Positions 11,370 to 24,830 of a stretch of 64,000 bases of DNA are shown here, in pieces. Source of the DNA: Parus major. Lineage: Eukaryota; Chordata; Aves; Passeriformes; Paridae. A program made the translations under genes and the position numbers. The notes under the pieces were generated by a model. It saw nothing but the letters and a program-made list of their open reading frames with translations. It was not told the DNA's origin and did no database searches. Within the stretch, counting starts at the first letter, position 1; the number at the start of each line of letters is the position of its first letter. The stretch is from NCBI RefSeq assembly GCF_001522545.3, contig NC_031776.1:26485634-26549633 (forward strand), given 5' to 3'.

Positions 11370-13166
11370 GACATAAGGTGGGGTTCTGGGGACTGGAATT
11401 TAGCAATCATGCTGAGATTTCACAGAGCTGTAGGAGTTAGGAAGAGGCATGAGGTACTGCATCCTTGTTCCCTCAGTTTACTCAGGGTCAGCCTTGAGAG
11501 GTTTTCATAGTTATCTGATAGATCAAAAAGAAATCTCATCAGTACATCCTTGCCCTGATAACTGCTACTCTGCATGGAAGGAGATGGTCTGCAATGAACC
11601 AGGCAGCCAAGTAACCAGTGAGAAATGGGAGATTTACACAAATGAGTTTCATTTCTTGGTTAATATACACTGATGAAGAAAGTCTGGCCTAGATAAGCTT
11701 CAGGTATGCTACTGTGGGAATGCATAATGAATATAATGGAGTCACCCTCTGTGCCTTTGGAAGGGACTAGCACTTCCCATCCCACCCTTCTGCTGTCTTC
11801 CCAGACTGCGAGCCCTCTATTCCAATGCCTGTGTCTCACTAGGTGTGGGGATGACATCTTGCACAATGCAGTTGTTGTATCTGGTGCTTTTAGGCGCCAA
11901 AGAGCAATTCTGTTAATGACTATTCCTTGCAAGAACCCCTGTGGTGGTGCTTCTGTTGAAAAACAGGAAACTGTAGAAATAAATCTCTTCCTCTCTAGGG
12001 TGTTTTGTGGTTCAAGCAGAGATGTAATGCAAGGGACCACTTTTGCCTTGCCATTGGCATGGTGTGACTGTAGGTAAGTAATTTCTTCTCTCTGGAGTAA
12101 CTTCACATTTCTGAAAGTTTGAGAAGCCTGTTTCTGACATGAAAAATGGGTTTTGGAATCACTTGTGTAGCAGTAGAGTAAAGGAGTGTTTTGTTCTTGT
12201 TCAGTTGTCTTTTATTATTTACCACATCAAAGAAGAAAGTGGTGGAGGTGATTAGCATGGGGGAAACACTTTTGAGGAATATGAATTCACTGAAAAATAC
12301 AGTTTTGTAGAATAAAATTATTTGTGAATCTGGGTTGAGTTCAGTGAATTGTTTTGGGCAGAAATGAAGATGGAGAACTTTTTCAAGGTAGGGTTTTTCT
12401 GACAGCCTCAGAATAAAATGTTTCATGGAAAGTGATGTTTGTTTAAATCACTGCAATTTCTAGGAAGGGAAATGGGACCTATAGTGTGGCCTGGAGGAGG
12501 CAAAGACTCAGAGTTGGCTGAAAAAGCCTGAAAAAAGCCTTAAACTGTCTGAACTCAGACTAATTTATATGTTATGATAATTTCTTTTCTCAGCCATCAT
12601 TCAAAGGTCTATGTTCTCATCCTGATAAACCTGGACTGATGAGAGGCCTCCCTGACATTTTTCTTATCTTAGTTACAGTTTGCTGCTGCTCCCACCTGCA
12701 GGAAGAATTTGGCTTGTACCTCAGTGAAGAACACGGTGGAGTGATAGCAATTTCCAAAGAACTATTTGAAACTGATGACTGTATCCTGCAGATGAGCTTT
12801 AGAATACGGAGTGAGCCCCCAGAAGGAGCTGCCTTCCTTTCTTCATTGAGGTGGAAGTGCTCAGCATCACCCTCTACATACCTCTGACACAGCTTTGTGT
12901 AGCTCCAGGACACCGAGAGGGAGCCCTGCTTTCTGTGACAGTGCCAGACTCAAGCTGTCTTCACTTGTGTTGTGTCCCTGCTGTGTTCTAATCTGTTTGA
13001 ACTGCAGATACATTGTCTTATGGGGAAAAACTCCTAACAGACAAACCCTATCTATCTGTTAGTTTGGTACTGAGCCCTTATGCCCTGAAGGACAAGGAAG
13101 AAACTGCTGCAGCAATGCCCCATGATTTGGTGGTGACTGTGAGGTCTTTATGTTGGGATGCACTGC

Positions 13167-13200
13167 TTTTTTTTCTTTTTTCTTTTTTTTTTTTTTCCCC
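13167..13200 (+). repeat. T-rich tract ending in CCCC
   Basis: A T tract with two C interruptions ends in four C bases. Read on the minus strand it is a GGGG-led A tract. I looked for a processed gene copy on its minus-strand 5' side and recognised none, so it is called a simple repeat. Confidence 0.8.
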
Positions 13201-16200
13201 GCCTTGAAACTGAGGGACTTGGTGACTATAGTTGTTTATGTTTGAATGTGCTGATGGGGAAATTGAGGGGTCCTTCTGTAAGGACTTGATTAGTAAGGGT
13301 CAGGAGTGATAAAATATCTGGAAGACACGTATAACATTGTCTTAAAAGCCTGGCTTATCAATCAAATGTGGATGTCAAGGAAGAAGCAATCTCTCCTAGG
13401 TGCTGGATAGCATCCTGTGTGTCCCTGATGCAGCAGTGGCTCGGGTGAGCTCTGCAGGTAGGACAGCCCGTGAGTGACACCACTGCTGCAGTGGGCAGAC
13501 GCCAGGCTCACACACGCCAGTCCCCGGGCTGGCCAGGCAGTGGCACTGAAAGCAAAGCTAAAGGCCAGACGTCAGCCCTGGCAAGGTGTGCGCTGGTACA
13601 CGGGAGGTGCGGGGCAGGCTCTCTTGTGCCGGGAGGGTGGAGCGGGGATATGGAAGGAACTTCAGCTGCAGAGTGCAGAGCGCAGGGAACGTTCTCCGTC
13701 CCTTGCCATTTGGCAGTTTGCTCTGTTAGCCCAAGTGCTCAGAGTACTTCTGCACTCCCAGCTGGCTTCCTGGGGCTGTAATTCACCAGGGCTGTCACCA
13801 GAGCAAAGCAAAGGTCTTTGTTGCTCGCTCAGTTTTCCCTGCAGAATGACAGAGACTTCAGCTTTCCCTTCTGCAAGAGAGGTGTATTTTCAGCCTTTTT
13901 TTTATTCTGCTTCATCTTCATGTCCCAAGAAAGAGATGCTGACTTGGCTCTGGAGTGTATCTGCAGAGTGCCTGGGTGCAAAGAGAAGCTGAAGGCAGAA
14001 GTGTTGTTAAAAGCACATGAAAAGAAGGGAGTGTCTTCATGGCAAAGGTTCTCACTGTAGCTAGTGATAAAGGCAAAGATTTCCTATTGATTTTCTAAAT
14101 TGCAGAGTAGGCACAATGCAACAAATGGTTTTGAGCTGTTGTACTTGAAACGCCTGAAAATATTTTGATGAAATAATTTTGTTCAGAAAATACTTCTCAA
14201 AAGGGGGGTGGTTTTGATAAAACTCTATTTGGATCAAGGACATAGAAATGATTGCATGCTCTATTGCAGTGCAGAGCATGGGAGTTAACAGGACAGCAGG
14301 AGCTGAAAGAGAATGCTGAATGTGAGTTTGGATTAATGTATCCCAACTTTGTGTATCAGGCTGGGTTTTTTTGGGTCAAGTTTTTATCGATTCATCCTAT
14401 TGAAACAGTTCCACTTTGTAGAAGAGAAATATTCGCTAGCCCTGAGGAAGCTGGATTTAAGACACTGTTTGGTTGAAACTGTGATGTTTATGCAGTGTAA
14501 AGAAGCTCCAGCAGCAGAGATGGTGGCATGCACAGTAGCCTGCTTGGAGGAGACCTGCTGAAAAGTCAATCTGGACTTGAGGAGTCTCACCCTCTCTCAG
14601 TTGATAGCCCCTCACCACTTGGGTACACATGCATTTTTTTCAGAAAGGATTTGAGAGGCTTTGTTTTTATTTTAAAATGGGATTTTTCAATGTTCCAGAA
14701 ATCTCTCTTGTGTTGGTAACCCATTTTCTACACAATACTTGTCTCAGTAGAACAGCCACGGGAGTGAAATGCAGGATTTACTGTGCAGTGTGTATCTGTG
14801 CAGTATCTAATGGAACAGGACAATTAAACTTCAACTCAATAGGTTTCTCTACTTTCCAGATAAATTCTAAATTCAGAACATTGCCCAGAAGGCTTGCTAG
14901 AAATCTTTGAAAATACATGAACCTAACTTTCCTTTCAAATTGTGTTATGTCTTATTGGTGAAATAACCAGGTAAGCACAGAGCAAACTGAACCCCTGACC
15001 TCCTCAAATTAAAAAGTCTCTCTGGGTGAATCTGAATTAAAATAATCCCACTGGATGGATAGGCTCCCTTTCTGCTTTGGTTTTGCAGATCAAACACTGT
15101 GAAAACAATCTCTCCAACCTTGTGCCCTCTTTCAGAGCACCATCTGCCTTGTTCTTGTACAATATCTCCCTCACTGGTGCTACAGATATCCCCCTCCCAT
15201 GTGTAGGGACAGAAAGTGTGATGGGCCAGTGCAGATGTGCTGTGGGTTGCCAGCTGAGTCCACTGACATCTGAGTGCATGTGCATTGTTGTTCAGATTGT
15301 TCTTATTGCAATGTGGGCTTACCATCTGCCCACCCACCTTTGGTTGCCTTTAAGTGCTATTCTTTCCTCAAGATGTCTTTAAGGAATGCAGTTACTGCAA
15401 CTTGACTTCCTCTGGTTTTCCAGCCTCTGAACAAGAAATCAATTTTACCTAGTGTGTTTGGCCTGTAAATGAACAGAGGAGTCACAGGGCTTTCAGTTAG
15501 CAGTGCTCTGCACTCTGTATCTGCCATATCTGCAGCACTGAGAGACCAAGGTGTGCAAACAGACCTCAAAGAAGCCTCTTTGGCCTGTGAGGTCCTGTGG
15601 CTTTGTGTAAGCAGCATGCTGAGAGTCCATGAGACAGGAAGGGATGGAACCAAAGGGACTCAGCCTGTCCTCAAATGCAAGCCAAACTTAGTTGGGATGC
15701 AGAATGCAATTTTTCTTTCACTGCTAGCTCCACGCCTCTTGCCAGGTGGGAAAGTTCAGGCAAAAATGGCAGCTCCTGGCAGACCCAGCCTGGCTGCCTG
15801 TGCCTTACATCAGCATTCCTCTCACCTAACAGGTATATTGCTTTCCTCCTTTGCTGTCTGTCTCTGATTGATGCTGTCATTTGTGTATTGAGACAACCAG
15901 AGCTTATAAATCCTTCCAAATACCCCGTTATTAAAAAGGGATCTCACCTTCAGCTTCAGGGTGGTGAGAAGGGCTCATTATGCTTCTGTTTGCTGTATTT
16001 GTGCAGGCAGTGTCTCTTGAGGTGAGAGATAGCACTTGGGTGTGTGGTGTAATGCAGTCAGTGAGTAGTTGCATGTGTCAAAAGGCATCTTGAGGGCAGG
16101 CAGAGGTTTCAAAGGCAGCAGCCTGCAGAAATTGAGATATTTGCCCCTGCACTGTGAGGACTGGCACTGTGGAGACAGGTATTTGTGATTTCCGAGTGAC

Positions 16201-19200
16201 TGCTCACTCCAGAGCAGTTCAGAGTGATGGCAGCAGTCCAAGGACCCTTTGTTGTTCCTTTCCTGAGGCTGAGGATGAAGATAGGTGTAAAACCAGAGGC
16301 CCAACTTAGCAAGTGCTAATTCTGCCTCACAGAGCCTGTCTGCAGGGCCTGAAACAGCCAGGATGAGCAAGGCAGGCGCTGTTATGAACCAATGAGAAGC
16401 TCCTCATCCTGCTCCCTCCTGTGTCCCAGGGTCTCTGCTTCCATAGGGGAGGGCAGGTGTGCACCAAACATCACTTACAGGCTGGAATACAAAGATACTT
16501 ATGTGAAGAATCATCCACATACAGATTTAGCAGTATTGACTGTCTACTTCATGTCACCTCCAAAAAACCCATGAAGCCGAGGCAAATGTCTATCTCTATG
16601 CCCAAGAGTTTTCCTGCATTCTGAGGGTTCCTTCCCCATTTTTTATTATTTTGCCTCAGGCAGAAGGGTCTGTTTTAGGGCCAGTGCAATAGCTATCATA
16701 ACTTTCTCAGGCTGACACATCAGTATGGTGCCAATCATGGTTATAGAGACCCTGGGACCACTTCATCACAGCAGCTTCACTCCAAGGCTCCTTTTAATCT
16801 TTCCTAATAAAATTTAAATGACGGTAGCTGTTCCAGTCATGAACCAAGAAAAACCTCTTGTATTATTTCCTCCTTTTTTTTTCCCCTAGTGTTGGGTTCT
16901 CTGTTTTATAGTGGCTAATTTATATTATATTATATGAGAGCTAACATTTTCCAGAGATGGTTATGTGAGTATGAAAGAAGTGACACTTCTTTTTAGTGAC
17001 TCTCTTCTCAGCAGATAGGATTTTTCTAGAAAGATGTGGAAAATTGTATAGTTGGGGCTTTGCCATCTTCATCATAATCCAGGCTGAGGTTCCTGAGGCT
17101 TGTGAGTGGTTTCCACCAGGAACTGTCATTGAGCTTGGATAGATATTTGTTGCAGGTTTTTCTAATCAACCATGAGAGATCTGACCCACTGGTGATGCTG
17201 AGGTACCTCTCAGTCCCACATTAAATGAGGTGAGCCAATTCTCCTCATATACTTCCACTTTTCTTCTCTCCCCAGGGGAAGATGGCAGAAGAAGTTTAAA
17301 AAAACAGCACAACCTTTTCTCTTTAAGCATGATTAGTATTAAATGGCCTGCCCCACTGGGAAATGGGCCTGGCACTTGGAAGGAGAGATAGAGTGGTTTT
17401 TAGCAGATTTTTGGATCCTGCAGGCTGCACAGTCCACAGACTTGGACCAGCCCCTGAGAAAAAAAATTTTTGCACTAAAAATCAAGCCACAGACAGTCTC
17501 AACCTTCCTAAAGTACAAGGGGTCAGGGAGCTGTTTGGAAATCCTGTGGCTTGAACCTCTGTTTGAGCTGTTTCTAGCACTGAACACAGTGGGATTGGAG
17601 CAATAATTTGGATTATGCTCATGTGTTTTGCTTATTTTTCATTTAACCTGCTGATGGCCTATGCCTTGTATTGCTTTTCAGATCCACTGAGAGTAACTGC
17701 TCATGACTGCATTAGTGGAAATGGATGTTTATGACTGATCCCTTGGTGGTTGCAAAGCCCATCATGCTTCATCAAAACATAACACTCAGTGTGGCTCAAG
17801 TAAGTGTTTTTTTCTGATCTGTTCCTCAATCTGTTTCTAGCAGAAAACTGGAGAATGACCAGAATCACAACAGAGTCTTGGAGGGAAGGAGGAAGGATCC
17901 TGGTGTGTGTGGGGGGGTGTCAGTCTGGTGGGGTGGATGCTGCCCCAGTCCAAACACCCTATGAGCAATGAGCTCATGTGCTGGGGTTGTGTGCTATGGG
18001 AGGGGAAGTGCAGGGTTGCTGGGCCAGATTCCAAGCATTGCTTTGTTCCCTCCATGTCATTCATAGGTCATAGGGCTGGAGGCAAGGCAGGAGATTGCAT
18101 TGTTAATGTGAAATCCAAATGCTGTGGCAAAGAGGTGGGAGATGGTGACTGATGTCGTTACTCATTTTTCTTAACCTCTCATCCAGTGAATTTTCACTGG
18201 TCTAGTATGGAGAAGACCTGCTCCAGGTCCTACACCTGCACAGACCTCCTCTTTGACATCAAGAGTTTTTCTTTCTTTTAGCAATTGGCCCAGTCTCACA
18301 TGTAAAGAGAATGTCATTGAATTTAATCAAGGTATCTTCCATCTCCTTTCTGTATGCACATCAGGGAAGGTGATATCCGGGACCTTATTAATACTGCAGC
18401 AGTGAAATGTCACTGACTCTGTGGCACAAGCAGGCCTTGATTTACATGAGTATAATAGAGATCAGACTGGGATCCTCAGACTTCAGCATCAAAGGCCTGT
18501 AGAGTTGGATTACAATTTCCTCCTTGGCGATGGAAATGAAGTCCTGGGGGGAAATGAGTTGTTTGGTCTCATCTGAATTCTTGCTGAAGTAGTGTTGCCT
18601 TCAGAAACCCTAACTGGCAGCCAGTGCCTCTTTTCTTGGCAGTCTTAGCGGGAAAAACAAGGAATTAGTGATCTGGGAACAACATTTTTGGCATTTCTCA
18701 GCCATCCATGTTATCTCATTTAGCTAAAAGAAGGATTGTTACAAGGAACATCTGTGCTGTCTGGGTGGAGGATGAGAGAGCATTTAGGAGACACAATGTG
18801 CATCCTAACCTCTGTCACTTTCTGGAGTCAATCCCCAACAGACTGTCTTTGAAGGAGATGATATATTTTAAGTTTCCTGTCTTCACTCAATATCCATGTC
18901 CTTCCATCAGCCTACACCTTTCTGCAAGACTGTTTGGCCCATACCCACTGGCATCATTGTCCTCTAGTGCTGGTACCTTGCCAGCATGGCTTGCTTGAGA
19001 TCTGGCCTTTAGCCACACTGCATGTTTCTGAGGGACTCCACCTTCAAAGACTTCTGGCCAAACTGTATCTGTGTCAAGAGCTTGGATGTTACAAAGCATC
19101 ATCAGCTCTTTCTCTCCTAAGTTTCTTCCATCTGGGAAGCAGAAAATTCAGAAAATGGTGCCTAGACTGATATTTGCTTTGCTGACAGTTTTCAGTACTT

Positions 19201-20139
19201 AGTACTTCTCAAATTTTAGAAGCTGTGGGGGAAGGTGAGCTAAGCTCGTATGTCTAAGGGATCCTAATGGGAAGGTAGGTATCCTGGTCCTTTGGCCTGT
19301 GGAAATTGTTTTTGTGGTAAAATGAGAGTTCTGGCTGCTGCTTTTGCAGGAGATAACTGTGAAGACCATGTACGTGGGTGCCTGGTGGCTGGACAGGCCC
19401 TGGCTGCTTGTTCCCTTGTTTGTCAGTGGCTCTCACCTACTTCTTATTATAATGATGTTCTTGGATACCATTTATAAACACTTCCCTTCTGTAAGATTAT
19501 TTTTTTGTTTTAAATTACAGCAGAAATGAAGAAATTATGGGAAAGTTGGCATAGTTTCTGTTTTTCCTCTTTCAGGTATATGTCTCTTATGGCATATGTA
19601 CTTGCCCCATTCTAAACTGAAAATATCCCCCTAAGGGTTGTCTCCCCAAGGACCACCTTGTTCCCATTGAGGTAGAACCAATGTCACACATGCCATATGG
19701 ATTTCTGGCAGCAGTCTGAGTAGTTCAGGGGCTGTTTTCAAGGTAGGTAGAGACTTGACTTCTCATTTTCAAGAGACCAAATCCTTTTGAGCTCAGTCTA
19801 ACCCATATAAAGATTTTACAAGATGCCTAGGGTTTGCTACAGACTAAAGCCATGCAGAGACACATTCTCAAGTCTATTGCTTTTGGTGGATCTCTAAAGA
19901 ACATCATAAATGATCAGTTTTGGAGCCTAACAGACCCCTAGGGGGTAACTGAGTCTCAAAGAGATACAATAACTCAGGCAACACCTTTTAAACCCCTTTT
20001 CTCTTGCATTTAAAATCCTGTGCCCCTGTGCCTTTTTTTACCATGTGCAGTTTCTAGCAGAGAGAATACAGAATTCTGTTTATGGAGGACTTGGGTGTGA
20101 ATTATTACCTGTGAAGCTTGAAGTCAAGGTAGTGGGTTT

Positions 20140-20260
20140 TAATACTAATTAAGGCAAATGTCACAGCAAGAGCATGCTGACGTTGTCAGAATTAATGGCC
20201 CAGAGCATTACTACTTAGCACACCTTTCGAAGTTAATGGAATCGTATTAATTGGGATCTT
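20140..20260. promoter_or_regulatory. TAAT-dense block, candidate conserved enhancer
   Basis: Homeodomain-type cores are spaced through 120 bp: CTAATTAAG at 20145-20153, ATTAAT at 20191-20196, GTTAAT at 20232-20237 and TATTAATTGG at 20245-20254. A CTGAC-GTT-GTCAG dyad with a CRE half-site lies at 20178-20190. The frames are closed. The texture resembles vertebrate conserved non-coding elements; conservation itself is not visible from one sequence. Confidence 0.3.
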
Positions 20261-20835
20261 GGAGGGACTGAGGGACACAGAGTACATCACTCTTGAGCAG
20301 CACCTCTGTTATTACATTAGAGCTGGAATAGCATCCAAATTCCTCTTGCCTTTTGGGCCCTTTTTGCACAATCATTTCACAAATGCATGGCTCTGATAAG
20401 GCCCAAGGGAAGGTTGTTTGGTTCTAGGGTAAGAGGTAGAAAAGTCTGTTCCTGCTGTGGTTGCAGAGAATCACTCTGCCTCCAGAAACCAGTGCTGAGG
20501 GCTGCCAAAATGCCTCTGGCACAATTCTGAAGAGACCAGTGATGTCAGGAGATACGTGCAAAAATATTATGTACCCTTATCTCTGAGTCTGATTCTGCAA
20601 ATTCATCTCACCTCTACAGTGCTTGTTCCAATGAACATAACCCAGGGTAGGGGTGCAAAACACAGTGTCAGAGCACTAAAACAAAAGTGTCTGTCAGCAA
20701 TTCCGAGTTCTTTTGGATATTGGCCTGCTGTGGTAGCACTGAGACCAGCACAAGACATGGTTAGACCTAATGCCAACAAAATTCTAGTTTTGAAATAGAA
20801 AACAGCAAATCATGGAGGGCATTTGCTTTCTTTGG

Positions 20836-20872
20836 AAAAAAAAAAAAAAAAGAAAAAAAGAAAAAAAGAAAA
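20836..20872 (+). repeat. A-rich simple repeat
   Basis: Sixteen A bases are followed by two GAAAAAAA units and a shortened third one. This low-complexity tract produces spurious Lys-rich and Phe-rich reading frames on the two strands. Confidence 0.9.
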
Positions 20873-22604
20873 GCCTGAGGAGCTGATACTTAGAGAAAAC
20901 CAAAACTCAAGGCTTTTAATACAGTGCTGTGAGCAGATGAGGAAAAAGAAAAAAAATCCCTTTTCTACTGATATTTTGATTCTAAAGCAGAATGTTCTCA
21001 TTTTCATCCAAGTTTTCCACATGGGGGAAATAATTTTTAAGCATCTCTCATATAAGTAATTAACCATAGATGAGAAATGGATGATTTCAGAAGAAAAGGA
21101 ACACATGCTATCTTTAGATAATGGTATTAAATCCATTGTGCACTGGAATGGAAGTTTTTATGATACTGTATATTTTCTGTGCCATATTATCCTTCTTGAG
21201 TTTAGATTTTAAAAAAATTCCTTAGCTATGATAAAACTTTTTTTTTGTATTAACAGGAGTACAATTATTAATTGTCCTTTGCAATGTTACTGGTATGTAG
21301 GCTTGTGATTACTATTGACTAAATTTGTAGGATTTCACATTCTTTCCTAGATTAGCATATGAGAAACATTCATATTTGCTAGAAACGGTGATGATTTGAT
21401 GTAAGCTCAGTCACCCACTGCATGGGTAGTAAAAAGAAAAAAAATAGAAGTAAAAACAACAGTGTGGTTGAACCAGTGCTGCCCAGATGGGAAGACCCCT
21501 CTCAGCTCCAGCTTTGGAGTCTTGACTGCAGTATCTATTCAGAGCTCATCCCATATGGTGCTGGTCAGCTGAGCAGGAACCAGAATATGCGAGCCCTAAA
21601 TCTGTTACGGGCTTCCTGCATGATGTTGGACACACCTCAGCCTCACTTTTTGGTTTGCTGTGCAGCCTGTAACTGGCTGTTAGGGAGGGCAGAGTTTGCC
21701 AGCAAAAGCCCTTCTGCTTAGGGCAGTTTCTCTCAGGGCTTGTTACCCTGACCTGAGGCTGCAGAACCGCTTTGCTCCCAGGCAAGCGCAAAGTGCTCCT
21801 GGCTGGTTAAATCTGTCGCAGTTCTGTTTGAACTGAAAGATTCCTCTGTTCCTCAGCGGAGTGTGTTGTAAAACGGTGACATTTGCTAAATGGAGAACAC
21901 GTAGGGCAAGGACTCCATCAGCTCCGAGGAGACAGTGAGTAATGATCTCTTAATATCTGAGAGCTTTAAAGCTACTATAATATTCTTCAAAGTCAGGGTA
22001 GTGTGCTGGGGCCCTGCACAGCTATCCTGTGTTCAGGGGCAGGTCGCCACTGAGCACGCAGCCAGACACTGCTCTTCAGCATCATCCCTGCAGAGGGAAG
22101 CATTAGTTGCTGTGCAATGTGCATCACAGCCCAGACAGATTTATTATTTACTTGCAAGTGTTCCTGTAGCACCCATCACTCAGCTGGTTACCTGTGCCTG
22201 CCAGACACTGCTTCACACTTGGAGTGGTGTCTGCTCTGCCCTCTTCCTGACACAAATCAATGTGCTAAGCCTCAGCGCATTTGGGAATGAGGTAAAAGTT
22301 GCACAACTGTCACCACAGGAGGAGGAATAGAGGAGAAGGTCATGCCTGTGATTGAATAGGAGCTTGTGGTACAGTTGGACATCGGTCTTGCTGTTTTGGA
22401 TCCCTCAGACTTGAGATGCCAGTGATCTCTATCTGGTGCCATGGCTTCATCTTACCCCTTGGGCAAGGTCCTGGCTCTGCCAAGCTCAGAAGAAAAGACA
22501 GGGCAATAACTTCATTTAGGCTGACTGTCTCTTCCTCTCTTGTGTCAGTCTCTTGAGCTGTCCTGGGCAAATGCAGAACCTGCAAAGTCTCCCTTCTCTT
22601 TCAG

Positions 22605-22639
22605 CCACCATGACCTCTGCTGCCACGCACAGTACAAGG
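22605..22639 (+). other. Candidate short 5' coding exon with Kozak-like ATG
   Basis: A long pyrimidine tract (CTCCCTTCTCTTTCAG) ends at 22604. The next bases are CCACCATGA, a strong translation-start context, followed by an open frame reading MTSAATHSTR and a donor G|GTGAGC at 22640. A 35-nt exon holding just the start of a protein is a known vertebrate arrangement. The product cannot be identified from ten residues, and splice-site decoys are frequent, so this may be coincidence. Confidence 0.2.
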
Positions 22640-23059
22640 GTGAGCTGGTCCTTGTCTGTCACATGAAGATGCACGTTTATGCTATTTCAAACTTGGCCAG
22701 ATAACAACTAAGTGGTAATGAACTGTGTGTTTTTGGCTTCAGAGTCTCTGGGACAGAGGGATAGAAGCAGAGAGATGATTTATATCCTCAAGCCTGTTAT
22801 TTACAAGCAGTCATGCTCCTCATCTTTCTGTAGACAAATGGAAGGAGTTGTAAATTTTCCATACACACTCCCTTGAGCTAATGCTTATGGGAAATATAAT
22901 TTAAAATGTTCATTTGTCCTGGAGAACTGAGCCTGAACCGCACTGCCGTGGAAATAGGTACAAAACCCAGGAATAGGTGGATGCACTCCATACCATCCTT
23001 AGTATAAGGAATTTGCTATCCATGTAGACACGACACAAGAAGCAAGAGGAAAATTACGT

Positions 23060-23130
23060 CTCATGAGTGGCAATTCACCTTATTAATCACTGCAAGAGAT
23101 GACTAGTTAAGGACTAATTAGGGCTAACTC
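23060..23130. promoter_or_regulatory. Short AT-rich candidate regulatory block
   Basis: TTATTAATCAC and ACTAATTAGG lie within 50 bp, with the dyad-like GACTAGTTA between them. It is non-coding and has low-level homeodomain-site character only. Confidence 0.2.
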
Positions 23131-24199
23131 TGGGTCAGGAGAAGAGAAGCAGCTACCAAATAGGCATGACAGTGCTGGGAATTTGTTCCCTAACAGATCA
23201 CATAAATCTGAAAGTACCCCCTACTTTTAGTAAGCATGGGACTACCCACATTTTAGAATTAATCTGAAAAGCAGTTATGCCTTGTTTCTAAGGAAAAAAT
23301 CTGGTGCGTATGTCAGTACAATCATTACATGTGATAAGTACAAAGTGTGCGTGTCAGGATCAGGCCTTAGAATTTTTGCACTTTTTCCTTGCTGGACACT
23401 TTTATGAGGACAGTGTTGTTCTGTAGAACTCACCCCATGCAGAAGCATTTCTTAGAGCAGGGGTGGTGAGTTTTGCTTGCAAATACTCTGGTGTTTTAAT
23501 ATCATCCCTTCCCCATGCCTGTGCTTACCACTTATGTCAGGAGTTTAGGGAGGAGGTGAAATACAGATATTTTGTGTACTTTGTCTGTTTTTCTTGCAAA
23601 TCTTCTTTCCATCTAAAATGGGGACTTTTGAGGGCTAATGTAAAAGTCAATAGATCCAGTTAAATGGATTGGATTCCCTTTTAATTCTAGTAATTGTACT
23701 GGCTTGGAGTTGTTACTGATTTATAAGGAAATGCCATTTGTGCCATGGACTTCTTCTGTGAAGGAAGAAGCCAAGCCTCTGTAATACTTTGTCTCAGTTT
23801 CTCCTCTTCTACCTCCACAGACTTGTTCCTTGGTGTGAGTGGAAAGAACCAAGTACAGTGAATGCCCAGTGTCTGATCTGGCTTGTGGGCAGAGCTAATG
23901 ACAGGTCCCCAGAGACCCAGCTAAAGGCTGTGGCATGAGCCTTCTGGCTGTCCTGCTTAAGGCTTCCACTCATATCTGAAGCACATAATTTTTTCCTACT
24001 TGATTATAATGAAGTATGGGGATAAGACTTTGCCTATTTGTCTGGGACTACATCAAAGTCATGTTACAAGCAGATTGCCAAATTCCTTTGTGCTCTGGGT
24101 CTGTCATTTTTCTGGTGAATACATGGATCAGCCATGCTTTGGAGCTCTGCAGGTCATGATGAAATGAGGCTTCACAGAGTAGCTGCAGCTCACTCATAA

Positions 24200-24830
24200 T
24201 CCTGGGGATGTCAGGATTCTGCTTGCCTGCTGGTTCCTCTGGTCCTGCTTGGGTATCTCAGTGCTGTGCTAATACACTCTGTTCCTTTGCTAGCACTGTT
24301 AGCTTCCTTGGATCTGATGCTCTTTGCCTGATACCTCCATTTCCCACACAGCTGCTAGGTGCATTTTCTCTTTTACCTGGGTGTTTCATGTATCTGGCAA
24401 TGGTGAATGCCCTATATTTTCCAGCACCACTTTTGTGGCTATCTGAATTTATTTATTTTTCTCCTTTCCAGATATATTGTTTCTGTCTTGGCATTGGGTC
24501 CTCCCTCACTGCACAGAGGCAGAAAGAAAAAAAATCACTTCATAAATTCCCCCATTTCATCACCTTCTGACTCTAGTTCACCCCTAACATTTTTACTGGA
24601 ATAATCATCTTGTTTACCCTCTGTCTGGTACAGGCTTGTCCACAGTGCATTATGCTTCCTGGGAGCCTCTCTGTGAGTCTGGTACTCAATATCTCTTTCT
24701 GGTTCCTTAATAATCCTCCTAACTCACTTCGCCTTGTTTTTATAGGTCTTCTAGTCCCCTTGCAGGTAGTTCATTTCTTTAATACAATTCTCTTTATTGC
24801 TTGTACTCCTTTTTACCTTCTGGCCTGAAA
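24200..24830 (+). other. Pyrimidine-skewed non-coding block
   Basis: The plus strand is strongly enriched in C and T for about 630 bp, giving hydrophobic (Leu, Phe, Ser, Cys) reading frames that are by-products of composition. A good acceptor-like TTCTCCTTTCCAG ends at 24471, but no donor follows within a plausible exon length. It could be an old repeat or intron interior. Confidence 0.4.

Larger units (their letters stand above)
11176..20139. other. Non-coding, no gene seen
   Basis: Right of the CpG island the sequence returns to CpG-poor composition, apart from a modest CpG rise around 13480-13700. A 172-codon open stretch at 13474-13992 overlaps that rise; its peptide is low in conserved-looking character and matches nothing I know. 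No repeat or RNA gene was recognised. Confidence 0.5.

Noticed and set aside
19189..19234. 46-nt splice-bounded open segment
   Set aside because: The acceptor tract is mediocre, the peptide is uninformative, and it lies amid unrelated sequence.
20823..21136. Lys-rich and Phe-rich opposing reading frames
   Set aside because: They are artefacts of the A-rich simple repeat at 20836-20872.
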